42,853 nt of DNA from Desulfurococcales archaeon (lineage in GTDB: Archaea; Thermoproteota; Thermoprotei_A; Sulfolobales; NBVN01): positions 1 to 42,853 of the forward strand of contig JALVVU010000094.1 of assembly GCA_027023255.1 (NCBI GenBank). Reading direction: 5' to 3'. This document shows, piece after piece, positions 8,959 through 16,984 of the stretch. Numbering within the stretch: position 1 is the first letter of the stretch; each line of letters opens with the position of its first letter. A program made the translations under genes and the position numbers. Under the pieces are notes generated by a model. It saw only the letters and a program-made list of their open reading frames with translations. It did not search any database and was not told where the DNA came from.

Positions 8959-8980
8959 GCGTGTCGCTTATAAGACACGC
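8959..8980 (-). promoter_or_regulatory. flaB promoter: TATA box inside a perfect inverted repeat
   Basis: GCGTGTC (8959-8965) and GACACGC (8974-8980) are perfect inverse complements, separated by GCTTATAA, which holds the CTTATAAG TATA element (8967-8974). The TATA is about 40 bases before the flaB ATG, giving a short leader that contains the GAGGTGA ribosome site. A protein bound to the repeat would cover the TBP site, so an operator role is plausible. Confidence 0.65.
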
Positions 8981-9124
8981 AGTAGTTCGGTGGTTCTACG
9001 GTACGTTGTGATAGCCTTGGGACTACGTGGAACGCCTAATTGATTAAAGCGTGGTTCTGAGGACCGCAGAATGTCGACTTGTCTTTTTTTACGAATGCCT
9101 GCGACCTACTGGTAGGGAAGCGGA

Positions 9125-9499
9125 GTGGATGTACCTAAGGAGTTCCTTAGCATGTTTGTTGACGGTAGGCTGATAGTTGATGCTTGTTTACTTGGCGATG
9201 GGAATATGCTTGGGTGCCACGTGGGCGATGATAGCGAAGTTGACTTCATCGCGGTCTTAGCTGGTAGGTTGCCGGGTCATCCAGGCTACGTTTACATGTT
9301 TTACAGGAGGCGATCGGGGTGGGTGTATTTCCTGGTTCCCTTAGCAAGAGGTATCTGGCTCCTTCTTAAGGCCTCTTACGGGTACTTAGCTGAGAGACGT
9401 AGCATGCACGTTTTACTGGATACCTTGACGGAGATGTCTTACCGCATAGGTAGTATATTAGAAAAGAAGTATTCAAAAACTTTTCTTCCAACGAACTAG
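9125..9499 (+). CDS. Hypothetical 124-aa protein divergent from flaB
   Basis: It starts at GTG (MDVPKEFLSMFVDGR) and ends at the TAG at 9497-9499. Features are a short strand-rich N-terminal half (GRLIVDACLLGDGNML), a hydrophobic segment, GWVYFLVPLARGIWLLLKA (about 66-84), and a charged C-terminal helix. The length and 'dG' strand faintly recall Roadblock/LC7-type small domains, but no diagnostic motif is seen. It lies between flaB and the ArnR-like gene on the opposite strand from the archaellum operon, so a role in archaellum control is possible but unproven. Confidence 0.55.
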   Translation: MDVPKEFLSMFVDGRLIVDACLLGDGNMLGCHVGDDSEVDFIAVLAGRLPGHPGYVYMFYRRRSGWVYFLVPLARGIWLLLKASYGYLAERRSMHVLLDTLTEMSYRIGSILEKKYSKTFLPTN

Positions 9500-9556
9500 T
9501 AATTCTATGGGTATTTCGACTATTAACTACTCTTTTATCGTAATACGTAGGGAGGG

Positions 9557-10456
9557 ATGATGTGCGCGTTATCACAGAAGAGTGATGTATTACTTGCGAG
9601 TGGGATAGAGCTTCTAAGGGAGCTTGATTCAATGCTGGACTTCGCTAAGTCAACGATTCAGCTTGAATTAATATTATACATGGGCAGCAAACCCAAAGGT
9701 ATACGTGCTAGGGAGGCAGCACTAGCCTTAGGCATAAGGACTAAGTCCGTGTATGATGCGCTTACGAAGCTAATTTCCAAGGGTTTAGTATTACGTCGGC
9801 ACGACGGGACCTACGTGCTTACTGAGGAGGGAGAGAGGTTTGTTCGCAAGGTGCTTAAGTTACTGAGTGGGGGTCAACGTAAAGGTACTGGTGTTTCGCC
9901 AGATAGTGCTATTAGTGCTGGTTACAGTAGGCAAGCACATCTTGACGTCTCGAAGAACCTCTTAACATATAAGTACATTTATGATACGTTGCTGATCCTA
10001 GGTTTAACAGAGCACAAGGAAATGTCCTTAAATGAGCTCGCAAAAAGGCTTGGTGTTACGCCAGCAACCTTGTCAAGTTACTTGGACATTGCTACGAGCA
10101 AGTATGGGAGACTGGGTTTCCTTAGAAAGGTGCTGAAGTCGCGTGGGGATGGTAAGATGGATATTTATTATAGGTTAACTGAGGCTGGTTTGCAGGAAGT
10201 TAGCAGGTTTGCGGAATATCGGAAGATAAGGAATAGTAAGGTGCTTAAGGCGCTACTGAGGGTTACTGGTAGCTATAATGTTTGGGGTGCTTTCACGAAA
10301 TTCGGTATGGTGCTTAGCTTATCAACGGCGTTGTTTAGCTTGGGTTACGCGTTAACGTCGCTTGATCCGCTCCTGTGGGTTGCTGAGTGTTTAGTTGCCT
10401 GCATGTTAGGCTTAACAATAGTGCTGAGCAGGGTTGCTTACTCCATCGTAAAGTAA
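9557..10456 (+). CDS. Membrane-anchored winged-helix regulator, ArnR/ArnR1-like
   Basis: 299 aa. A first winged helix-turn-helix spans about residues 40-100 (AREAALALGIRTKSVYDAL, wing VLRRHDGTYVLTEEG). A second helix-turn-helix lies at about 140-215 (LNELAKRLGVTPATLSSYL, then YYRLTEAGLQEV). Two transmembrane helices end the protein (about 248-268 and 272-296). Cytosolic wHTH plus two C-terminal membrane helices next to the archaellum operon is the layout of ArnR/ArnR1, membrane-bound activators of the archaellin promoter in Sulfolobus. It differs in having two HTH domains. GGGAGGG lies just before the tandem ATG ATG. Its 3' end overlaps the convergent PTPS gene by 19 bases. Confidence 0.72.
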   Translation: MMCALSQKSDVLLASGIELLRELDSMLDFAKSTIQLELILYMGSKPKGIRAREAALALGIRTKSVYDALTKLISKGLVLRRHDGTYVLTEEGERFVRKVLKLLSGGQRKGTGVSPDSAISAGYSRQAHLDVSKNLLTYKYIYDTLLILGLTEHKEMSLNELAKRLGVTPATLSSYLDIATSKYGRLGFLRKVLKSRGDGKMDIYYRLTEAGLQEVSRFAEYRKIRNSKVLKALLRVTGSYNVWGAFTKFGMVLSLSTALFSLGYALTSLDPLLWVAECLVACMLGLTIVLSRVAYSIVK

Positions 10457-10899
10457 ACTACATATTCAGCGCAGAGGTTACTGCCCTCACACACTGTTAC
10501 CCTGCATGCTCTAATGTTGCTTAGTATACCTCTCCTAAGTAAGTGTTCGCCCAAGCTCCGGCATATGTCTCTAGCCAGTGACTCAGCGGTGGGAGGGCCA
10601 TCAACATACGTTATCTTAACATCGAAAGGCGCGATTATCTTAACTCTCGATGCGTCTCTCCTGTCGAGGAGTAGTCTGAAGTTATACTCTTGATCAATGA
10701 CTTCTTTCACGATATTGGAAAGGATTGTGAAGTCTATCACCCAGTGTTTCTCTGTTAACTCTCCTTCAACGCAAACGTTAACTACGAATGTATGTCCGTG
10801 TAGTAGTGGTGTACCGTTGACCGGCGTTGCGTGCGCGGCGTGGAATTCTATGTTCTTTACGCACGTTACGTACTTACCCTGCCTACTTCCTTCGTTCAA
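10438..10899 (-). CDS. 6-pyruvoyl-tetrahydropterin synthase / QueD family protein
   Basis: 153 aa with the zinc histidines of the PTPS fold: FHAAHATP and LLHGHTF. The C-terminal PPTAESLARDIC and RVTVCEGSN strands carry the conserved Glu residues. Such enzymes act in pterin synthesis or make the 6-carboxy-tetrahydropterin precursor of archaeosine. The usual catalytic Cys a few residues before HGH in QueD-type enzymes is absent (NGTPLLHGH), so the exact reaction is unclear. The start overlaps the end of the Lrp gene by 17 bases. Confidence 0.8.
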   Translation of the reverse strand: MNEGSRQGKYVTCVKNIEFHAAHATPVNGTPLLHGHTFVVNVCVEGELTEKHWVIDFTILSNIVKEVIDQEYNFRLLLDRRDASRVKIIAPFDVKITYVDGPPTAESLARDICRSLGEHLLRRGILSNIRACRVTVCEGSNLCAEYVVYFTME

Positions 10900-11392
10900 T
10901 GATATCTCCCCTAGGTGGTATGGGTTTCGGTTTCTCTGGGAGTTTCTGTAGCACCATGAATGTTTCTGTGGATGCTACCTCCTCTATCTTTGATAGGTAG
11001 TTTAGGAGGAATTTGGAGAGTTCAGCCCAGTCGTGGATCCAGACTTTCAGCATTATGTCGTACGTGCCGGTAACTATGCTTACCTCCTCAACGTAGGGTA
11101 GGTCGTTTCTGGCGGAAGTGTCTTCAAGTATTTTCTTGGCTATCTGCACTTGGTCTAGCCTGGCGTAGATACCTCGCCTTATTCTAAGCATTATGTATGC
11201 TAGGTAATTGTAGCCGAGTTTCCATGGATTCACTACGGCGCTGTATCCCAGGATAATGCCTTCATCTTCAAGTTTCTCCATTCTCTGCAGTATCGTGGAG
11301 CGTGGTCTTTTGAGAATCCTTGCTAGCTCTGATGCTTTGAGACGCGCATTCTCTTGTAACGCCTTAATTATTTTAACGTCTAGTTCATCCAT
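10883..11392 (-). CDS. Lrp/AsnC family transcription regulator
   Basis: 169 aa. The N-terminal HTH reads MDELDVKIIKALQENARLK, then KRPRSTILQRMEKLEDEG, and a RAM/ASNC ligand-binding alpha-beta domain follows from about residue 65 to 150. These proteins form octamers and sense amino acids. It lies between an AsnRS/asparagine-synthetase-like gene and a PTPS gene on the same strand, so feedback on asparagine/aspartate is a reasonable but untested idea. A C-terminal Pro/Lys-rich tail (about 150-169) is longer than usual. Confidence 0.88.
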   Translation of the reverse strand: MDELDVKIIKALQENARLKASELARILKRPRSTILQRMEKLEDEGIILGYSAVVNPWKLGYNYLAYIMLRIRRGIYARLDQVQIAKKILEDTSARNDLPYVEEVSIVTGTYDIMLKVWIHDWAELSKFLLNYLSKIEEVASTETFMVLQKLPEKPKPIPPRGDIIERRK

Positions 11393-11485
11393 ATTTGCTC
11401 AGTCCTTCTATGGTGTATTAGAGTTTTTTGCTAATGAGTTTTCATGCATGCTGTGGAAGTGCTTTAGTAAAGTTACTCTTAACCG

Positions 11486-12718
11486 TCATGGTGCGTCAGT
11501 TACGCCTGGGGGTTTGGGGAATGCCGTAGCTTCCCAAACGTACTTTAAGTTCAGTATGTACCTGGTTAGTCTCTCTATCCCTAATCCGAAGCCAGCGGAT
11601 GGCGCTAACCCGACCTTTAGTGCGTCGAGGAACCATGAGTACTTGCTTAGATCCTCTCCTAGCTCATTGAGTCTGGCGAGTATTTCCTCGTACCTGTACT
11701 CCCGTTCACCACCGTCGATTACCTCGCCGAAGCCTCCTGGAAGTATTAAGTTGAAGTCCCGATTATACCTAGGGTCTTGCGGGTCCCTTAAGTAGTAGAA
11801 TCCACGGGATATTGAGGGGAAGTTAACTATCCAGAAGGGCTCGCTGAAGTGCTTGCTTATGGCCTCCTCCCCCTTCTGTGTGAGTTCCCCGTAATCTGGA
11901 GTATGTTCACCGAGGCTCCTTGCCAGTTGGACTGCCTCCCTAAACGTTATTCTCTTGAAGGGCGGTGTAGGGCACTCGAGGCCGGGGTTGAACTCCCTCA
12001 CTATGCTCCCTGCCTCACTCAGCACGTCTACGCATATCCTGCTAATTAGCCTCTCACCTAACCTCATCATGTCCTCCATGCTCGCCCCAGCCTGCTCCAG
12101 GTCAAGCTGAGTAAACTCCACTAAGTGTCGCCACGTTGCAGCGTTCTCAGGCGGTTCCTCCCTAACGTTCCTAGCAATAAAGTACACCTTCCCTAAGGCT
12201 GATGCCGTTACCTGCTTAAACATTATGATGCTGGACATCAACTCATACTCCCGGCCGTAAAGCACGGTCTTAAGCTTCCGAGCACCTCTCAGACCTGGGT
12301 CGCTCGCGGTGCTAATCACTGGCGGGAGCAGCTCGATAAAGCCCTCCTCCTCCAGAAACCGGCGTGCAGACCTCAGTATGGTGTGCTGCACCTTCAGTAT
12401 CTTCTGATACTTAGGAAGCCTTATAGCTAAGTAACTCCTCCTAGCAAAGATGGTGGGTACCGACGGATCTATATCCTCATAAGGAGGGCTAACCATACCC
12501 TTATGTACAACCCTAACATCTTCCGCAACAATACTGCCGCCGTTAAGGTTCGAGACCTTAAGCCTCACAAGTACTTCAATGCCGTTGCTAACGCTCTCTT
12601 GAAGAAGCTTAATGACTTGAGGATCCCTAACCTTAACCCTAACCTCTCTGCCACCGACCCTAACTCTAAACAACCCAGCACGTGGCGTTGATGTCATCCA
12701 CCCTAATATTTCATGCAC
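11486..12718 (-). CDS. AsnRS-related class II enzyme (archaeal asparagine synthetase-like or AsnRS)
   Basis: About 410 aa. An OB-fold-like N-terminal segment (VHEILGWMTSTPRAG to VVHKG) precedes a class IIb catalytic core. Motif 2 is ARNVREEPPENAATWRHL followed by EFTQLDLE, and motif 3 is GFGLGIERLTRYI. DFNLILPGGFGEVIDGGERE, with 'DPGLRG' and 'SSIIMFKQ', resembles the archaeal AsnRS-derived asparagine synthetase (AS-AR) more than a standard AsnRS, which has RAE in motif 2. AS-AR enzymes normally lack the OB domain, so tRNA charging remains possible. The GTG at 12718 was chosen: it starts the OB strand and lies about 25 bases after a TTTAAG box, suggesting a leaderless mRNA. A longer ATG form begins at 12769. 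Confidence 0.68.
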   Translation of the reverse strand: MHEILGWMTSTPRAGLFRVRVGGREVRVKVRDPQVIKLLQESVSNGIEVLVRLKVSNLNGGSIVAEDVRVVHKGMVSPPYEDIDPSVPTIFARRSYLAIRLPKYQKILKVQHTILRSARRFLEEEGFIELLPPVISTASDPGLRGARKLKTVLYGREYELMSSIIMFKQVTASALGKVYFIARNVREEPPENAATWRHLVEFTQLDLEQAGASMEDMMRLGERLISRICVDVLSEAGSIVREFNPGLECPTPPFKRITFREAVQLARSLGEHTPDYGELTQKGEEAISKHFSEPFWIVNFPSISRGFYYLRDPQDPRYNRDFNLILPGGFGEVIDGGEREYRYEEILARLNELGEDLSKYSWFLDALKVGLAPSAGFGLGIERLTRYILNLKYVWEATAFPKPPGVTDAP

Positions 12719-13111
12719 TACTAACACCGTAAACAGCCTTAAACTCTTAAAGAAAAGGGAAACTAACATTTTAAGCTATAAGTAAAAACTTATTCGTACA
12801 TTAATCAAAGATTTAGCATTAACTAACATTATATTGACAGATATTACGGCAACCAAATAGACAATATGCCGTAGTAAATCAACATTTTGCATAATTAGTC
12901 AAGCGATATCGCCGAAAAATATTCTCAATACAGGAAACAAATGTGTGTATATTACGCTTTTTCATGACCTACACTCTTGCATTTAATCAATGAATAACGC
13001 ATAATATTTTCAAATTTATTTAATGACTGTGGCGCAACGTTAACGCCATAGTGACCGAATTAAACACTAACCCAAAGGGTCAAGGGAAAAGAGTGTCGCG
13101 AACATGGATTT
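12719..13111. other. About 390-bp AT-rich intergenic region with palindromes
   Basis: No convincing gene is seen. The stretch is clearly AT-richer than its flanks and holds an inverted repeat TACGGCA/TGCCGTA (12845-12851 and 12867-12873), the perfect palindrome GCGATATCGC (12903-12912) and TGGCG/CGCCA (13030-13034 and 13044-13048). The left edge is the promoter of the AsnRS-like gene; the right edge abuts the 3' end of tRNA-Thr. Origin, operator or ncRNA are all possible. Confidence 0.5.
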
Positions 13112-13188
<77 letters not shown>

Positions 13189-13240
13189 CCAGTGGTAATT
13201 TGTTGTGAGGGGTTTATTAAGTTGTTTAAGCAGGAGCAGG

Positions 13241-13627
13241 TTAATCTAGGGTTGTGGAAGACCTGTCGGCGTACCCTACCTTGTACTTCTTAGGTCTTAG
13301 TGTCCTTAGTATCACGTCGAAGGCTGCCCACGGGTCTGTGTGGGCGCCGCATGTGTATATGTCTACGGTTGCATAAGCGTACTCTACCCATGTGTGGATT
13401 GCTATGTGTGATTCATTAACTAGCGCTATTACTGACACCCCTCCTTTCTTCCCGCCTACTACCCACGACCTCAGCTCTATTAGGGTGGCTCCGGCAGCTT
13501 TAACGGCCTCAAGAACTGTTTCACGAAGTTTAGCTTCATCAATAAGTATGTTCCTGTCTATGCCATACATGTTGGCATAGAGGTGTTTACCCACCACGAT
13601 GTCGTTTTCGATGCTGATTTCGGCCAT
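13241..13627 (-). CDS. Pyruvoyl-dependent S-adenosylmethionine (or arginine) decarboxylase proenzyme
   Basis: 128 aa from the ATG at 13627 (MAEISIENDIVVGKH). The autocleavage site is NESHIAIHTW, where Ser becomes the pyruvoyl group, followed by YATVDIYTCG, the SpeH/SpeD signature. In crenarchaea two close paralogues exist, one for AdoMet and one for arginine; both feed polyamine synthesis and cannot be separated here. An upstream ATG (13672) lies within the probable TATA region (CTTATATGG), so the shorter form is preferred and matches family length. Confidence 0.85.
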   Translation of the reverse strand: MAEISIENDIVVGKHLYANMYGIDRNILIDEAKLRETVLEAVKAAGATLIELRSWVVGGKKGGVSVIALVNESHIAIHTWVEYAYATVDIYTCGAHTDPWAAFDVILRTLRPKKYKVGYADRSSTTLD

Positions 13628-13736
13628 GTTCCCACGCACTCTCGCATCAATTGCTCTAGAATATGGTGCCATATAAGCTTATCCCAAGTTTTTTCGTGAG
13701 TCTTTAGGAGAACACTTACTTATTCATTAAACTGGG

Positions 13737-15059
13737 TTAATATCGCTTATGAATGTTTTTAATGGTACGTACATGGATCAGCGAACCCCGCAGGTCGTAG
13801 AAGGTCGCATCCTGAATTAAGACGTGCACCTGCGACCCTATTAAGTTCGGGTCGGCGTTAGTAAGTACTACTGGCTTGTAATTGAATAACCTCCCTATCA
13901 CGGAACCCCGGAAGCTGAGGTGCGTTAACACAGCTTCCGCACGGGAACCGACGTACTGCTTATTCACTATTAGGCCAACCTCCTCGATGAGCTTAGCAAG
14001 GACCGTGCTGCGGCGCTTCTTGACCGGATCAGGCACCTGTGGCATCGCAGCAGCCTCTGTCCGGGGTCTGGGCGTGTATTGAGCTAGGTGGACCTTGTCA
14101 AACATTAACTCCCTAACAGCTTCCAACGTGGTTCGGAAAGCTTCCTCGTCTTCTCCCGGATGACCCACTATTATATCAGTGGCTATGGTGACCTCAGGTA
14201 TCTTGGAACGTAAGTGCCGGATAATATACTTGAACTCCTCAAAGGTGTATCTTCTACGCATTATCTTAAGCACATGGTTACTTGCGGACTGTAATGGTAT
14301 GTGAACGTACTTGAAGACTCTAGGTTCCTTAAGAACCTCTATTAAGTCATCCAGTATGGGTTCCAAGGTATCGGGGTTCGCCATACCTACACGAATAAAG
14401 TAGTTGCCAGAAACACCTCTTAATATTTCACTAATCAGGTCAGGTAATCTCGGCCCTTCTGACCCTAGATCTAAGCCATAGGATGCAGTGTCCTGGGCCG
14501 TCAGGTCGATCTCGACAGCACCGCTCTCGACAGCCTTACGGACAGCGTCAACTATTAGCTGAGGAGGGTAAGACCTTAACCTACGCCTGGCTATCTTAGT
14601 TATACAGTACGTGCAATTACCTAAGCACCCCTCAGCAATAGGTATGATAGCGATACTGCCTTCAATATGGAGCGGTAGCTTGCTGGTGTCGCGCTCTCCC
14701 TTAATAAGGAACTTGGTTTTCCTTGACCATACGACCTCGCATATATTGTGTATGTTTTGAGGTGATATAAGTGAGGCTTCGGGAACGAGCTTATGGAGTG
14801 TGTAGGGTTGAGCGGAAACCATGCAACCAGCAATAACTAGTTTAGCGTTTGTCTTCTTCGCAATTTCCTTAAGTTTCCTTAACCTCTTAAGTATTCGTTG
14901 TTCGGTGTCCAAACGCACTGTGCATGTATTAACTATTATGACGTCCGCGTCCTCGATACTGCTGACTACCTCACACCCACATTTCTGCAGGAGTGCCTTC
15001 ATTAAGGATGTGTCAGCCTTGTTCAGAGCACATCCGTAGGTCTCAATATACACCCTCAT
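13737..15059 (-). CDS. tRNA t6A methylthiotransferase, archaeal CDKAL1/MtaB type
   Basis: 440 aa radical-SAM enzyme that adds a methylthio group to t6A37 of tRNAs. The N-terminal UPF0004 domain has three cluster cysteines (YGCALN, VNTCTV, IAGCMV). The radical-SAM motif CLGNCTYC follows at about residue 145, and a C-terminal TRAM domain spans about 370-440 (GSRAEAVLTH, NYKPVVL). It diverges from the aIF2-beta operon across a short shared promoter region (15060-15133). Length and domain order are standard. Confidence 0.93.
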   Translation of the reverse strand: MRVYIETYGCALNKADTSLMKALLQKCGCEVVSSIEDADVIIVNTCTVRLDTEQRILKRLRKLKEIAKKTNAKLVIAGCMVSAQPYTLHKLVPEASLISPQNIHNICEVVWSRKTKFLIKGERDTSKLPLHIEGSIAIIPIAEGCLGNCTYCITKIARRRLRSYPPQLIVDAVRKAVESGAVEIDLTAQDTASYGLDLGSEGPRLPDLISEILRGVSGNYFIRVGMANPDTLEPILDDLIEVLKEPRVFKYVHIPLQSASNHVLKIMRRRYTFEEFKYIIRHLRSKIPEVTIATDIIVGHPGEDEEAFRTTLEAVRELMFDKVHLAQYTPRPRTEAAAMPQVPDPVKKRRSTVLAKLIEEVGLIVNKQYVGSRAEAVLTHLSFRGSVIGRLFNYKPVVLTNADPNLIGSQVHVLIQDATFYDLRGSLIHVRTIKNIHKRY

Positions 15060-15133
15060 TAGCCTTGTCCATCGGTATAGCCCGATAAATCAGCTTAAAA
15101 GCTTCAGAGCAACAAGCCTTAGTGGTGCGCTAA

Positions 15134-15553
15134 ATGGAGGATGACGTGCTGGACTACCAACGGTTGCTGGATCGCCTATACGAGAGGTTGCCTGAGCGGA
15201 GAGAGCCTCCAAAGCTGGACATACCATCACTAAACATAGTGCATGTCGGCTTACAAACACATATAAAGAACTTCAAGGAAGTGTGTGATGTCCTACTCCG
15301 TGAGCCGAGAATCTGTGCTAGGTACCTTCTGAAGGAGCTCGCTGCGAGGGGATCGATAGATGATTCGGGGGTGTTCATAATATATTCAAGGGTATCAACG
15401 CAGACAATCAACTCATTATTCAAGCGATTCCTAGACACTTACGTTAAGTGTCAAACCTGCGGATCGTACCAGACCGAGCTAAGAAGGAAGGGCAAAGTGT
15501 GGATCATCAGGTGTTTAGCGTGCGGTGCTGAAACACCCGTAAAACCGATATAA
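15134..15553 (+). CDS. Translation initiation factor aIF2 subunit beta
   Basis: 139 aa. The central domain contains VGLQTHIKNFKEVCDVLLRE and the C-terminal zinc ribbon has CQTCGSYQTE then CLACGAETPV (two CxxC pairs). It is part of the heterotrimeric aIF2 that carries initiator tRNA. It is first in a plus-strand run of translation and ribosome-assembly genes. Length matches the archaeal family. Confidence 0.95.
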   Translation: MEDDVLDYQRLLDRLYERLPERREPPKLDIPSLNIVHVGLQTHIKNFKEVCDVLLREPRICARYLLKELAARGSIDDSGVFIIYSRVSTQTINSLFKRFLDTYVKCQTCGSYQTELRRKGKVWIIRCLACGAETPVKPI

Positions 15554-15579
15554 GGGTTCATACCAAGGACTGAACGATT

Positions 15580-15915
15580 ATGAAGCAACATATTGAAAAC
15601 AGTGGTAAGGTGTATGTGAAGGTACATGATGTGAGTGATGAGTTAGGGTACCCTAGGATAGTTGTGGCTATCTGCGACGAGGACGCGCTAGGCAAAACAT
15701 ATAGTGAGGGGGAAGTCAGGCTTGAGGTAAATGAGGAATTCTTCGGAGGATTTCTTGCGGACGTGAGTGAGGCCCTAGACTACGTCAAGCAGGCCTACAC
15801 AGGCATGCTTGTCGGGAAGAACATTGTGGAGAGCGCCGTACGTGCTGGCTTAATACACCCGGAATCAGTGTTAAGGGTGAATGGGATACCTTACGCCCAG
15901 TTCGTAAGGATGTGA
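15580..15915 (+). CDS. DUF424 family protein
   Basis: 111 aa. It shows the archaeal DUF424 pattern: VYVKVHDV, VVAICDEDALGKTYSEGEV, NIVESAVRAGLI and a terminal NGIPYAQFVRM. Function is unknown. It is repeatedly found beside aIF2-beta and NMD3 in archaea, so a translation-linked role is likely. It lies 26 bases after aIF2-beta and 30 before NMD3. Confidence 0.85.
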   Translation: MKQHIENSGKVYVKVHDVSDELGYPRIVVAICDEDALGKTYSEGEVRLEVNEEFFGGFLADVSEALDYVKQAYTGMLVGKNIVESAVRAGLIHPESVLRVNGIPYAQFVRM

Positions 15916-15945
15916 AGATTAGAGGTACTCGCTCAGGTTGGAATC

Positions 15946-16980
15946 ATGGGTAGGAGATTCTGCGTGCGTTGTGGTCGAGAGGAGGGACCCGATACCCCTA
16001 TAATAGATGGTTTGTGCCCGAAATGTTTTATGAAGGAGAGAGGGATACTAGAGTTACCGACAAAGATACGGGTTACGATATGTCCTATATGTGGGGCGCT
16101 CTACATCCATGGAGACTGGATTCGCGTAGGGGGGAGTGTGGAGGGCGCTATTGAGTACTTTATAAACGAAACTATAGTGAAGAGGCATAATATCTACCCT
16201 GGGTTAGAGGATGTGAAGGTAAAGGTCGTGAGGATGGATTCCGGAGTGATTTACTTACGCATAATGGCTCGCTACAAGGACGTAAGCCTATCTCAGGACG
16301 CCGTAACTCACGTGGAGTTACAGAAGAAGCCATGTCCTTCATGCCTACGTAGTCGTAGCGGAAGCTACGAAGCAATGCTTCAGATAAGGACCATAGCGCC
16401 TGTGAGGTTTGACGTGATGCGCGACATAGGCAATAGGTTAGCTAGGGTTAAGGAATTCAGGGAGAGTATAGTCGAGATTAAGGAGCATAAGGATGGTGTG
16501 GACGTTAAGTTAAGTAATCAAGCGATTGGACGCTACGTAGCAAACATACTGAAAAGAGAGTACGCAGCAAAGATAACCATGACATGGGAGAACACGGGAT
16601 ACCTAGGTGGGAAACGCAGGAGCAAGCTAACCATTTCAGCTAGACTGCCAGGCCTGGTCTCGGGTGACATCATAGAGTATGAAGGGGAACCTGCCGAGGT
16701 TATGAGGCTGAAGAAGGGAAGAGTGATAATTAAGAGATTAAGCGACGGCAAGGTCGTGTCACTCAGGCATGATGACATATGGAGAGGTGACTTCAGGTAC
16801 TTAAACGAGAAAGACTACGCCATCCTAGATGGGAGGATACTAAACTATGAAGGAGGAAGGGCCGTCGTTCAAGCTACGGGCTCAGGTAACATATATTTCA
16901 TTAAATCCCCGAGAATACTCAACCTCGGATCACGTGTTAAAATACTAATTTATAAGGGTAAGGCATACCTACTCATATAG
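15946..16980 (+). CDS. NMD3-like large-subunit biogenesis protein
   Basis: 344 aa. The N-terminal zinc region contains CVRCGREEG, CPKCF, CPICGALY and CPSCLRS, as in NMD3. It is followed by an extended alpha-beta core with RFDVMRDIGNRLARVKEF and an OB/SH3-like C-terminal part (GDIIEYEGEPAEVM). In eukaryotes NMD3 is the 60S export adaptor; in archaea it probably supports late 50S assembly and relates to aIF6. The ATG at 15946 follows a short purine-rich spacer. Confidence 0.9.
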   Translation: MGRRFCVRCGREEGPDTPIIDGLCPKCFMKERGILELPTKIRVTICPICGALYIHGDWIRVGGSVEGAIEYFINETIVKRHNIYPGLEDVKVKVVRMDSGVIYLRIMARYKDVSLSQDAVTHVELQKKPCPSCLRSRSGSYEAMLQIRTIAPVRFDVMRDIGNRLARVKEFRESIVEIKEHKDGVDVKLSNQAIGRYVANILKREYAAKITMTWENTGYLGGKRRSKLTISARLPGLVSGDIIEYEGEPAEVMRLKKGRVIIKRLSDGKVVSLRHDDIWRGDFRYLNEKDYAILDGRILNYEGGRAVVQATGSGNIYFIKSPRILNLGSRVKILIYKGKAYLLI

Positions 16981-16984
16981 GTGG

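Noticed and set aside
8990-9058. Direct repeat GTGGTTCT (8990 and 9051) in the flaB upstream region
   Set aside because: Only 8 bases with imperfect flanks and no spacing rule; could be chance.
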